From assembly GCF_011065405.1 (NCBI RefSeq), contig NZ_CP047056.1:3184747-3248746 (forward strand): a DNA stretch of 64,000 bases, given 5' to 3'. Positions 1 through 7,265 of this stretch are shown in pieces. The notes beneath the pieces are model-generated. The model made no database searches. It was not told the origin of the DNA and worked only from the letters and a program-made list of their open reading frames with translations. Source of the DNA: Succinivibrio dextrinosolvens (GTDB lineage: Bacteria > Pseudomonadota > Gammaproteobacteria > Enterobacterales > Succinivibrionaceae). Numbering within the stretch: the first letter of the stretch is position 1; the number at the start of each line of letters is the position of its first letter. The translations under genes were made by a program, and so were the position numbers.

Positions 1-402
1 TTGAGTTTGCCTCATGAAATACCGGAGGACTATCCTCTTTTTGAAAAATTTCTTAAGGAGCAGCCTGAATACAGAGGAGTAAGCAAGCTAAAGGAGTTAT
101 GGCGTGTATATCCAGACAAGAGTTCCAGCTCAAGATTAGATCCTGTTTATCGGTTCAACTACCTCTTTGAGAAGGTTGAAGCAAAACTTTATGGTGAAGA
201 TATAAATCTCTGCTGGGATAAAGAGACAAAAGAGGATCCCCATAAGAATGAACGAGGCATGGTGTTTCTTAACTATCCAAAGACAAATGGGGCTTCAGCA
301 GAGATCACTTCAAATTGCAGTGATCCGACCGGTTCAAATTGTAGTGATCCATCTAACACCAATGATCACGATCTAGTTAATCCACAAGAGAAGGAGCAGT
401 AA
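1..402 (+). CDS. C-terminal part of an unrecognised protein upstream of an IstB-like ATPase
   Basis: The frame is open from the first base and the gene probably begins outside the window, so the 133 residues seen may be only the C-terminal part. I do not recognise the family. The region is hydrophilic and ends in a low-complexity tail containing two copies of the residues NCSDP, which looks like a disordered C-terminus. The stop lies two bases before the start of an IstB-type ATPase gene, and the ribosome-binding site of that gene (AAGGAG) lies inside this frame, so the two are co-translated. By position this would be the transposase or partner gene of an IstA/IstB-like pair, but no DDE motif is visible in the part shown. 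The assignment to a mobile element is inferred from context only. Confidence 0.5.
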   Translation: MSLPHEIPEDYPLFEKFLKEQPEYRGVSKLKELWRVYPDKSSSSRLDPVYRFNYLFEKVEAKLYGEDINLCWDKETKEDPHKNERGMVFLNYPKTNGASAEITSNCSDPTGSNCSDPSNTNDHDLVNPQEKEQ

Positions 403-404
403 TA

Positions 405-1148
405 ATGAGCACTCAGATTGAAGAACTGTTAAAAGATTTGAAGCTAAAATATGCAGTCTCTGCCTATCAGTCATTACAGGATGATCAAAAGCTTTTAGCC
501 AGCATAACCCTGGATGATGCTCTGTTATCTTTACTTACAGCAGAAATAGACGGCAGAAGCAAGCAGCGACAGATTATGTTACTGCGCATGTCAAAAATAC
601 CTGTACTGTCTGAGCTTTCAGATATTGCCTATGATGAAAATCGAGGTCAGAAATTCAGTAAGCTCATGGCAAGACTTAGAACCTTATCCTGGATAGAAAC
701 CGGACACAATGTCTGTATCTTAGGAAGTTCCGGCAGCGGTAAGACCTTTATTAGTTCTGCTATTGCCAGAGAAGCAACACGTAAGGGATACAGTGTTCTA
801 TTCTCCAATGCCCGTGATTTAGCGGCACGATTCACTGAGCTTAGAGCACAAGGCTCCAGAGTCTATACTCAGGCACGTAAGAGGTTGCAGAACCAGCGCT
901 TACTGGTGCTGGATGATTTCTGCCTGACTCCACCATCGGTTGAAGATACACAGTCTCTCTTTGATATTATGAACGACCGCAGTGGAAAACATTCTACGCT
1001 GGTTACCTCTCAGAAAGACGCCAAGCGCTGGGTAGAAGAAATGGGCATTTCTGCGGTTGGAGAGGCAGTAGCAGAAAGAATTGAGGCTAATTCAATAACT
1101 ATGGTTTTAGGCTCAGGTTCAAGAAGGAGAAAGGCCGATGAACAGTAA
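405..1148 (+). CDS. IstB-like ATP-binding transposition helper
   Basis: This 247-residue protein resembles IstB, the AAA+ ATPase encoded next to the IstA transposase in IS21-family elements, which loads the transposase on target DNA. The Walker A motif GSSGSGKT lies near residue 107 and the Walker B region LLVLDDF near residue 170, with the expected downstream segment containing an arginine-rich end. Length matches the family (about 240 to 260 residues). The start is supported by AAGGAG nine bases upstream. The next gene starts 11 bases before its stop, so the three genes form one translational unit. A complete istA is not visible in the window, because only the end of the upstream gene is present. 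Confidence 0.85.
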   Translation: MSTQIEELLKDLKLKYAVSAYQSLQDDQKLLASITLDDALLSLLTAEIDGRSKQRQIMLLRMSKIPVLSELSDIAYDENRGQKFSKLMARLRTLSWIETGHNVCILGSSGSGKTFISSAIAREATRKGYSVLFSNARDLAARFTELRAQGSRVYTQARKRLQNQRLLVLDDFCLTPPSVEDTQSLFDIMNDRSGKHSTLVTSQKDAKRWVEEMGISAVGEAVAERIEANSITMVLGSGSRRRKADEQ

Positions 1149-1437
1149 AGAGCTTAAAGAGCATTATGAGCAGCTCTCCAGCGACTATGAAATGCTGGGT
1201 AATTATTATGAATCTCTTAAAGAGGAAAACGGTCAACTGGAGCAGAGCCTTAAGTTACAGTCGCAGGAAAACCAACTGTTATTAGAGCAGATTGATGAGC
1301 TAAAACAGATTATAGCAATGCTCCTTGAACAGAATTTACCGATGGACAGAAGTCTAAGGATTTTTTTCAGTAAAACACTGCGGGAAAATATCTCACTGCG
1401 ACGCAAAGATACTTTGAACGATTCTGTTCCATTTTAA
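1138..1437 (+). CDS. small coiled-coil protein of a mobile element
   Basis: This 99-residue protein overlaps the end of the IstB-like gene by 11 bases and has AAGGAG in its leader, so it is translated with it. Residues 1 to about 65 are a continuous charged heptad pattern rich in Glu, Leu and Gln, which predicts a coiled coil. The last 30 residues are basic (SLRIFFSKTLRENISLRRK). I recognise no family. The overlap and position suggest an accessory subunit of the transposition or partition machinery. A strong terminator follows immediately, closing this operon before the divergently regulated KfrA-like gene. Confidence 0.6.
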   Translation: MNSKELKEHYEQLSSDYEMLGNYYESLKEENGQLEQSLKLQSQENQLLLEQIDELKQIIAMLLEQNLPMDRSLRIFFSKTLRENISLRRKDTLNDSVPF

Positions 1438-1480
1438 CTGTACAGCTGTACACTTGATTTTTTTGTTAACTGTACAGTAA

Positions 1481-1519
1481 AAATCCTGATGAATTTAATT
1501 GAATTCTCAGGATTTTTTT
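1481..1519 (+). terminator. Rho-independent terminator of the IstB-like operon
   Basis: The arms AAATCCTGA and TCAGGATTT pair, with further pairing of GAATT and AATTC inside, and are followed by seven T residues. The hairpin lies 44 bases after the stop of the coiled-coil gene. Confidence 0.8.
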
Positions 1520-1550
1520 GCTTTTTTGTATCTGAAGTGTACACTTAAGG

Positions 1551-1580
1551 TTGAATGATACATATGTACGTATGATTCAA
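1551..1580. promoter_or_regulatory. probable operator of the KfrA-like gene
   Basis: A 30-base near-perfect inverted repeat has arms TTGAATGATA and TATGATTCAA (9 of 10 positions pair) around a central CATATGTACG. It ends 48 bases before the KfrA-like start codon. KfrA proteins are known to repress their own promoter by binding inverted repeats, so autoregulation is the simplest reading. Confidence 0.55.
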
Positions 1581-1628
1581 TTTAAAAATAAATGAGTTTT
1601 TTGATATTTTTGTGATAAGGAGCACGCT

Positions 1629-2138
1629 ATGCCGGTAAAAGCTAAAGCTACCTACGAGAGTGTACGAGATGCTGTCAATCAACTGGAAAAGGAAGGTAAA
1701 GAGGTTAATCCAACCAATGTCCTTAACCTAACAGGAGGCTCCAGAAGCACTGTATACAAGTTTCTAAGCCAACTCCAGGATGAAGATACCAAAAGACAAA
1801 TCAAGAAGCCTCTGCCTGAGCTTGAAGACCTAATAAATGAGCAGAGTACAGCCATAATTACATCTCTTTATGAAATCTGCAAACACCGCGCTGAAGAGGT
1901 TGTTTTAACCGAATATGAAACAATGAAGAAACGCTTTGCAGATTTACAAAAGACTGCAGAGCATATGGATTTAATCGAAGAAAAATACCAGCTGAAAGCG
2001 CAGAATTTCGAGCTTCAGGAACTGAAGTTAAAGACAGAAAATCAGGAGCTTAAAGAACAGAATAAAATCCTAAAAGATCAGGTTCAAACTTTGAAAGAAC
2101 AGATTACTGCGTTAAATAAGATAATTAACAAACAGTAA
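1629..2138 (+). CDS. KfrA-like DNA-binding protein with coiled-coil tail
   Basis: This 169-residue protein has an N-terminal helix-turn-helix region (about residues 5 to 50, with the segment GGSRSTVYKFLSQL) followed by an almost uninterrupted coiled coil from about residue 95 to the end, rich in Lys, Glu, Gln and Leu. This is the architecture of the KfrA family, which are plasmid-encoded, self-repressing DNA-binding proteins linked to partition and stability. A good ribosome-binding site, AAGGAG, precedes the ATG. The gene sits alone between two clusters of repeated GTAC sites and behind an inverted repeat, consistent with autoregulation. It is shorter than plasmid KfrA proteins (about 300 or more residues). 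Its presence suggests that this segment came from a plasmid or conjugative element. Confidence 0.75.
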   Translation: MPVKAKATYESVRDAVNQLEKEGKEVNPTNVLNLTGGSRSTVYKFLSQLQDEDTKRQIKKPLPELEDLINEQSTAIITSLYEICKHRAEEVVLTEYETMKKRFADLQKTAEHMDLIEEKYQLKAQNFELQELKLKTENQELKEQNKILKDQVQTLKEQITALNKIINKQ

Positions 2139-2155
2139 AAAAAAGTGTGAGCTGG

Positions 2156-2240
2156 AATACACTTTAATCGTACAAAAAGTATAGTTCAATCGTACACTTT
2201 TGAGCAAATTCCCAAAGTGTACACTTCAACTGTACGATAG
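2156..2240. repeat. right cluster of GTAC-type iterons and palindrome
   Basis: Three variants of the decamer found left of the kfrA-like gene occur here in the same orientation: TTAATCGTAC (2164-2173), TCAATCGTAC (2186-2195) and TCAACTGTAC (2226-2235). The 12-bp palindrome AAGTGTACACTT is repeated exactly at 2215-2226. The cluster may mark the right end of the element that starts upstream of the window. Confidence 0.65.
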
Positions 2241-2312
2241 AAATTAATTGAAATTTCTTTAAGGATTTTTTTACAAAAAAGGTACTTTTTGCAAAACATT
2301 AAGATCGGATCT

Positions 2313-3038
2313 CTAATTGATAATTTGACGGATCAGAAATTGATTCTCAACAGGATCTTTCATAAAGCTGTTCCTTATATCGATTGCCTTACCTAGAATC
2401 TGGTCACTCTGCATTGTAGCTTCATCTTTTCTGGTAAGCTTACCTGAAAAATAGGCAAGCCACTTTTCAGCGCGACTCATTTCCGAGATTTTCTTCATTT
2501 TAAACTTCTGAAGCTCAAGAAAATGAAGCTCCAGCAGAGAGGTTATCGGTTCTCTGTTCTCCATATTACATATTTTAGCAGTGGTGTGTGGCTCCTGCAT
2601 TGAGCTATCTGTAAATATATTAAATTTAAGCACGTTTATGCAGATAACCGGCTTGAGTTCATCATAGCTTTCGCCTTTAACTAGTGTTCCCTCATATAGC
2701 TTTGACCAGTAGAATAGACTTCTGCCTATCCATGAACCTTCATTTGCAACCTGAATTTCAATATCTATCTGCTCTCCGGATACGAGCGTACAGCAGATAT
2801 CCAGTCGGGAGATTTTTCCATAAGAATTTTCGGCGTGTAATTCTGTATCCGTGTAGTTAAGTTCTGTAATCAGATTCTCGCCTTCTCTCTGTAGAATAGC
2901 GTTTAAGAAATCGATAAGAATATCCTTGTGCGAGAACAGTTTCTTGGCAAAGGCATCATTGGTGGTACTGATATGTCCGACAGCTTCTATCTCTTCAAGG
3001 ATAATCTGACGTCGTGATTCGTTATTAATATTTGTCAT
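2313..3038 (-). CDS. Rpn family PD-(D/E)XK nuclease / putative transposase
   Basis: This 241-residue protein matches the Rpn (recombination-promoting nuclease, formerly YhgA-like putative transposase) family. It has an N-terminal segment with NDAFAKKLFSHKDILIDFLNAIL, then the nuclease core with the aspartate in SRLDICC and the E-x-Q pair in IDIEIQV at about residues 90 to 110, and the aromatic segment RSLFYWSKLY after it. Family members are known to cleave DNA and raise recombination, and they are usually scattered in many copies. The start is supported by AGGA eight bases upstream. The C-terminus is of normal family length, so the gene looks intact. Confidence 0.85.
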   Translation of the reverse strand: MTNINNESRRQIILEEIEAVGHISTTNDAFAKKLFSHKDILIDFLNAILQREGENLITELNYTDTELHAENSYGKISRLDICCTLVSGEQIDIEIQVANEGSWIGRSLFYWSKLYEGTLVKGESYDELKPVICINVLKFNIFTDSSMQEPHTTAKICNMENREPITSLLELHFLELQKFKMKKISEMSRAEKWLAYFSGKLTRKDEATMQSDQILGKAIDIRNSFMKDPVENQFLIRQIIN

Positions 3039-3348
3039 TTAATTATTCCTGTGATGTAAAAAAAGGAAAAGAAAATCATAAACGACAAATTTTTGGACCT
3101 GCACGTAAGCATATCCTTTTTTGTGAGAATTCAAAATAACTATTTGATTTATCAGAAATCATAGATTTTTTTTTCAAGATTTTTCTTTAAGTCTTTTGAC
3201 ATATTCTGTCTTGATGAAATATTTTGAATTCAACTAATCTAAAATATTGGATTTTTGTCTTTTATTTTGGATAAAAATAATTATCAGTTATGCTCGATTT
3301 GGTAAAACATAAGTTAATATATTCCCTGAATTTTAAGGAATTATCGAT
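3039..3348. other. intergenic region between divergent rpn-like gene and copA
   Basis: No gene is seen. A possible sigma-70 promoter reading toward copA has TTGACA at 3196-3201 and an AT-rich -10 region about 17 to 18 bases later. An inverted pair AATATTTT and AAAATATT flanks 3217-3248. No clear CueR-type dyad was recognised. Confidence 0.35.
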
Positions 3349-5799
3349 ATGGAAAAGAGCTTTCAGATTAAAGGAATGTCATGTGCAGCCTGTGCCTCAA
3401 AAGTTGAGAAGGCGGTCAGTGGTATTCATGGAGTTTCCAGAGCAAGTGTCAATCTTATGAAAAACACCTGTTCTGTTGTCTATGACGAAGCTCTGGTTTC
3501 AGATGAGAATGTAATTGCTGCCGTTGATGCTGCTGGCTATGAAGCTCTGATTTCAAAGCAGGGCAATCTTTTCCTGGATGATGAAAATGAACTGAAACAG
3601 ATTCGAGTCAGACTCTATATTTCTCTTGCTCTAACTCTATTCATAATGCTTCTCTCTATGGGGCACATGTTTTCAGTGCACCTTATCCATAATGGCTTTA
3701 TTAACGGTTGCCTTCAGGGAGCAATGGCTCTAATTGTCGGCATTCTGCAGAAGCAGTATTTTGTAAGTGCGCTAAAGGCTCTAAAACATGGTGGCTTTAA
3801 TATGGATTCCCTGGTATCCACAGGTGCTGCAGCCTCCTTTATCTATTCTGTTTTTTCTCTTTTTCAGGTTGAACTGACAGATCCGTTTGAAGTTCTTTTA
3901 ACATCTCATCCGGTTTTCTTCGAAGGTGCCGCAGGAATTCTTACCTTTGTTGCCATCGGTAAGTATATTGAAAACAGAGCTAAGCACAGAACCTCGTCTG
4001 CTGTAAGCGCTCTTTACGATCTTGCACCTAAGTCTGTCAGTGTTAAGCGAGATGGAACTGTTGTTCCGGTTATGCTTGACTCAGTCTCTGTAGGGGATAC
4101 TGTGGTTTTGAAGGCAGGGGATAAGATCGGTATAGACGGTGTGGTTTTATCTGGTTCTGCTCACATTGATGAAAGCGCCTTGAGCGGAGAAAGTCGTCCT
4201 GTAAAAAAAGAAGCTGAAAGTGAAGTCCGCTCTGCAACCTTTGTTCTTGATGGTTATCTTGAGGTTGAGGTTAATAAGGTTGGTGAGGAAACCACCTTAT
4301 CAAAGATTATCAGACTGGTGGAGAATACTGCTCAGACTAAAGTTCCTATTGCAAGAATTGCAGATGTGGCTGCCTCATATTTTGTACCGTCTATTTTTGC
4401 AGTCTCAGCTCTGACCTTTATTGTATGGTACTTTGTTTTATCTGCAGAGTTTTCGCTGTCATTATCCTTTGCAATATGCGTGCTTGTTGTATCCTGTCCA
4501 TGTGCTTTAGGACTTGCAACTCCTGTTGCCATTATGGCAGGTACCGGCAGAGCAGCAAAGGATGGAATTATCTTCAAATCTCCTGCAGCTCTTGAGGTTC
4601 TGGGCAACTCTGAGGTGATTGCCTTTGACAAGACCGGGACTTTAACCTGTGGTACTGTGACTGTGGTAGCCAGGGAAAGTCTAGATGAAAGTATTCCCCT
4701 GAATATTGCCTCATTATATGCAGCTTCAATTGAGGGCAGAAGTTCTCATCCTATAGCCAGAGCATTCTATTCTCCTTCAGCTACCCTTATAGAGGTGGAG
4801 AATTTCACCTTTGAAAAAGGTCTTGGCGTAAATGCTCTTATAGGTGGAAAGAAGTACTATGTGGGTAACGAAAGACTTTTAGAAAAGCTTGGTATCTGTC
4901 TTACCGCTGATGTGGGCTATAAGCTTGAGGAATTCCAGAAGGGAGGGAGCAGTGTAATCTTTCTAACAGATGACATGCATGCCATTGCCTTTTTTGTTCT
5001 TGCTGATCCGTTAAAGCCTGACAGTGCTGAGCTTATTTCCAGATTTAAAAATGCAGGGGTCAACTCTCTGATGCTAACTGGTGATGCAGAGGATACAGCA
5101 GAGCAGATTGCAAAAAAACTGGGAATTTCTGATTACTCCTCACGTATGCTCCCTGAGGACAAGCTTAACAGGATAAAAAAACTTCAGTCAGAGGGAAAGA
5201 AGGTTATCATGGTAGGAGACGGAATCAATGACTCTGCATCACTTTCTCAGGCTGATGTGGGTATCGGTCTTAAAGGCTCAATGGATATTGCCTTATCCTC
5301 CTGTGATGTTATCCTTTTAAAGGAAAGAATTACAGATATCTACAATGCATTTCTGATTTCTCGTGCAACAATGAGAAACATCAGGCAGAATTTGTTCTGG
5401 GCTGTTGTATATAATGTTCTGACTATTCCTGTAGCCTGCGGTGTGTTATATCCGGCTTTTAAAATCACACTTTCTCCAATGCTGTGTTCTATACTTATGG
5501 GAATCAGCTCTGTCTGTGTGGTCAGCAATGCCCTGAGACTTACCGTATTAAAATTCGACAGTCCAAAGAATATGAAGGAGAATATTTTAATGAAAAAGAC
5601 CATCAGTATTGAAGGAATGATGTGTAATCACTGCACTGCCTCTGTAAAGAAAAGCCTTGAAGCTCTGCCTAATGTGAGCGAGGTTGAGGTAAGCCTTGAG
5701 GATAAATGTGCAACCCTTAATACTTCAGAAGACTCCTCCGATACATTGCTGAAGGCTGCGGTTGAAAGTGCCGGTTTTAAGGTGATCGATATAAAATGA
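3349..5799 (+). CDS. copA: copper-exporting P1B-type ATPase with N- and C-terminal metal-binding domains
   Basis: This 816-residue inner-membrane pump exports Cu(I). An N-terminal heavy-metal-associated domain carries the metal motif GMSCAAC (C12, C15). The transmembrane CPC motif is at residues 383 to 385 (SCPCALGLATP), the phosphorylated aspartate is D427 in DKTGTL, and the hinge GDGINDS lies near residue 624. Unusually, a second such domain is fused at the C-terminus (residues 748 to 816, metal motif C759-NH-C762). That domain begins at an in-frame ATG with its own AAGGAG site, so it may also be made separately as a CopZ-like chaperone. The stop overlaps the start of an Lrp-type regulator by four bases. 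Copper specificity is inferred from the CPC motif and the CxxC domains. Confidence 0.93.
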   Translation: MEKSFQIKGMSCAACASKVEKAVSGIHGVSRASVNLMKNTCSVVYDEALVSDENVIAAVDAAGYEALISKQGNLFLDDENELKQIRVRLYISLALTLFIMLLSMGHMFSVHLIHNGFINGCLQGAMALIVGILQKQYFVSALKALKHGGFNMDSLVSTGAAASFIYSVFSLFQVELTDPFEVLLTSHPVFFEGAAGILTFVAIGKYIENRAKHRTSSAVSALYDLAPKSVSVKRDGTVVPVMLDSVSVGDTVVLKAGDKIGIDGVVLSGSAHIDESALSGESRPVKKEAESEVRSATFVLDGYLEVEVNKVGEETTLSKIIRLVENTAQTKVPIARIADVAASYFVPSIFAVSALTFIVWYFVLSAEFSLSLSFAICVLVVSCPCALGLATPVAIMAGTGRAAKDGIIFKSPAALEVLGNSEVIAFDKTGTLTCGTVTVVARESLDESIPLNIASLYAASIEGRSSHPIARAFYSPSATLIEVENFTFEKGLGVNALIGGKKYYVGNERLLEKLGICLTADVGYKLEEFQKGGSSVIFLTDDMHAIAFFVLADPLKPDSAELISRFKNAGVNSLMLTGDAEDTAEQIAKKLGISDYSSRMLPEDKLNRIKKLQSEGKKVIMVGDGINDSASLSQADVGIGLKGSMDIALSSCDVILLKERITDIYNAFLISRATMRNIRQNLFWAVVYNVLTIPVACGVLYPAFKITLSPMLCSILMGISSVCVVSNALRLTVLKFDSPKNMKENILMKKTISIEGMMCNHCTASVKKSLEALPNVSEVEVSLEDKCATLNTSEDSSDTLLKAAVESAGFKVIDIK
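5575..5580 (+). promoter_or_regulatory. internal ribosome-binding site inside copA
   Basis: AAGGAG sits nine bases before an in-frame ATG at 5590 that begins exactly at the C-terminal metal-binding domain of CopA. This position and spacing are those of a normal start site, so independent translation of the domain is plausible. Confidence 0.6.
5590..5799 (+). CDS. possible separately translated CopZ-like copper chaperone (C-terminus of CopA)
   Basis: Initiation at the internal ATG would give a 69-residue protein consisting of one complete heavy-metal-associated domain with the motif MMCNHC and the family's usual length for free CopZ/Atx1 chaperones. It is in the same frame as copA, so the pump would carry it as a fused tail and the cell could also hold it as a soluble chaperone. 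In Escherichia coli a chaperone is likewise produced from copA, but by ribosomal frameshifting. The separate product here is inferred from the ribosome-binding site alone. Confidence 0.5.
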   Translation: MKKTISIEGMMCNHCTASVKKSLEALPNVSEVEVSLEDKCATLNTSEDSSDTLLKAAVESAGFKVIDIK

Positions 5800-6254
5800 T
5801 AGAGCTCGATACCTCTGATTTACAGCTGTTATGTGCTCTAAGAGAGGACTGCCGTCTTTCCTTAAGAGACCTGGGGGAGAAATGTTCGCTCTCAGCTCCT
5901 GCTGTATCTGCAAGAATCAGAAGATTGGAGCAGGCCGGAGTTATAAGAGGTTATACTGTCTCCCTAAGTGACAGTGCTTTTGCCCTCGAGGTTGAGGCGC
6001 TGATTTATACCAAAGTAAGATTTGACTGTATTCAAGCATACCTTGAATATATGAAAAGTGCTCTTGCAGTAAGCGCATGCATGAAGATTGCCGATGAGTA
6101 TTCCTATATGGCAATAGCCTCATTCAGGAGTATTTCTCAGCTGAATAATTTTGTTCTGTATCTTGAAGAGAATTTCGGTCAGTGCAGAATCAGCATAATT
6201 CTGAAAAAAGAATTTATAAACAGAGTTCCTCTGAACTTTGATAAGAAAAATTAA
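5796..6254 (+). CDS. Lrp/AsnC family transcriptional regulator
   Basis: This 152-residue protein has an N-terminal AsnC-type helix-turn-helix (residues 5 to 50, with DLQLLCALREDCRLSLRDLGEKC and the recognition helix SAPAVSARIRRLE) and a C-terminal regulatory domain of the RAM type (about 65 to 145). Its ATG overlaps the copA stop codon (ATGA), so it is translationally coupled to the pump. NifU follows 40 bases later. Lrp proteins usually sense amino acids, and coupling to a copper pump is uncommon. It may control this operon or sense a thiol amino acid, but neither is shown by sequence. Confidence 0.88.
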   Translation: MIELDTSDLQLLCALREDCRLSLRDLGEKCSLSAPAVSARIRRLEQAGVIRGYTVSLSDSAFALEVEALIYTKVRFDCIQAYLEYMKSALAVSACMKIADEYSYMAIASFRSISQLNNFVLYLEENFGQCRISIILKKEFINRVPLNFDKKN

Positions 6255-6294
6255 AATTTGTTAATAGTACATCTTAATTTAGAAGGAAAGTCCT

Positions 6295-7251
6295 ATGTGG
6301 GATTACACAGATAAAGTTAAAGATCATTTCCTGCATCCACGCAATGCTCGTGTTATTGAGGATGCTAATGCCGTTGGCGATGTGGGTTCAATCATCTGCG
6401 GTGATGCATTAAGACTGATGCTTAAGATTGACCCTGTAACCGAGGTTATTGAGGATGCTTCATTCCAGACTTACGGCTGCGGAAGCGCCATTGCCTCCTC
6501 ATCAGCTCTAACCGAGATGCTGAAGGGTAAGACCTTAAAGGAAGCTGAAAAGATCACCAATCAGGAGATCGTTGATTATCTTGGTGGTCTTCCTCCTGAG
6601 AAAATGCACTGCTCAGTAATGGGGCGTGAAGCTCTGGATGCCGCTATTGCCAACTATCATGGTCAGTCCTATGAGAATTCCCATGATGACGGTGAGCTGG
6701 TATGTCACTGTTTTGGTGTTGGCATCAATAAGATTAAGAAGGCTGTTTGGGAAAACCATTTAACTACTGTTGAGGAAGTTACAAACTATACCAAGGCAGG
6801 CGGTGGCTGCGGCAGCTGCAAGATGAGAATTGAAGAGATCATTGATGAGGTCTGGGTTGATCTTGAGAAATGCGGTGTACCTCGTCCAGGTCACGTTCCA
6901 ACACCAATTCCATCAATTACTGTTTCAACCTCAACAACTTCATCTCCAGCATTCAGCTCTATCGGAACCGTTGCCTCTGCTAAGAGTGCCTCTGCTGCAG
7001 TAAATGCTCAGATTGATGAGAAGACCAAGTCTTCACCTATCTATGAGGATGTAGTCAAGATCCTGAAGGAAGTCAGTGACGGTTTAACTGATGGTTCAAA
7101 GGTTGAGCTTGATGCCATTTCCGGAGCTGATGTGATTGTTAAGCTTGAAGGTCCTGCAGCTTCCGGCATGATGAAGGATATGACCTTGGGCTATCTCAAG
7201 CAGAAGCTTACAGACGGTACCGGTCGTCAGATCAATGTAACCACCAGATAA
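6295..7251 (+). CDS. nifU: NifU-type iron-sulfur cluster scaffold
   Basis: This 318-residue protein has the three NifU modules. An IscU-like scaffold (residues 1 to about 125) contains the three cluster cysteines C35, C62 and C106. A BFD-type [2Fe-2S] domain has C137, C139, C172 and C175. A Ser/Thr/Ala-rich linker (about 200 to 235) leads to an Nfu-like domain (about 240 to 318). In the last domain the usual C-x-x-C is absent, because the equivalent segment reads GPAASGMMKDMTL, so this third domain probably cannot bind a cluster in the normal way. AAGGAAAG precedes the start. nifS follows 14 bases later. No nitrogenase genes are present, so the pair most likely serves general cluster assembly, as in other anaerobes. 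Confidence 0.92.
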   Translation: MWDYTDKVKDHFLHPRNARVIEDANAVGDVGSIICGDALRLMLKIDPVTEVIEDASFQTYGCGSAIASSSALTEMLKGKTLKEAEKITNQEIVDYLGGLPPEKMHCSVMGREALDAAIANYHGQSYENSHDDGELVCHCFGVGINKIKKAVWENHLTTVEEVTNYTKAGGGCGSCKMRIEEIIDEVWVDLEKCGVPRPGHVPTPIPSITVSTSTTSSPAFSSIGTVASAKSASAAVNAQIDEKTKSSPIYEDVVKILKEVSDGLTDGSKVELDAISGADVIVKLEGPAASGMMKDMTLGYLKQKLTDGTGRQINVTTR

Positions 7252-7265
7252 GAGATTTATAAATA

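Larger units (their letters stand above)
1434..1580. repeat. left cluster of GTAC-type iterons and palindromes
   Basis: Two exact direct copies of TTAACTGTAC lie at 1434-1443 and 1466-1475, and an exact 12-bp palindrome AAGTGTACACTT lies at 1535-1546. The same palindrome and three variants of the same decamer recur at 2164-2235 on the other side of the KfrA-like gene. The pattern is that of a binding-site array for a transposase, a partition protein or the KfrA-like protein. Which protein binds cannot be told from sequence. Confidence 0.7.

Noticed and set aside
1434-2240. CRISPR array
   Set aside because: The repeats are short, unevenly spaced and flank a gene. No cas genes are present, and no other stretch of the window has regular repeats and spacers.
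4332-4631. Minus-strand frame of 99 codons inside copA
   Set aside because: It is antisense to the strongly conserved CPC region of copA and has no ribosome-binding site.
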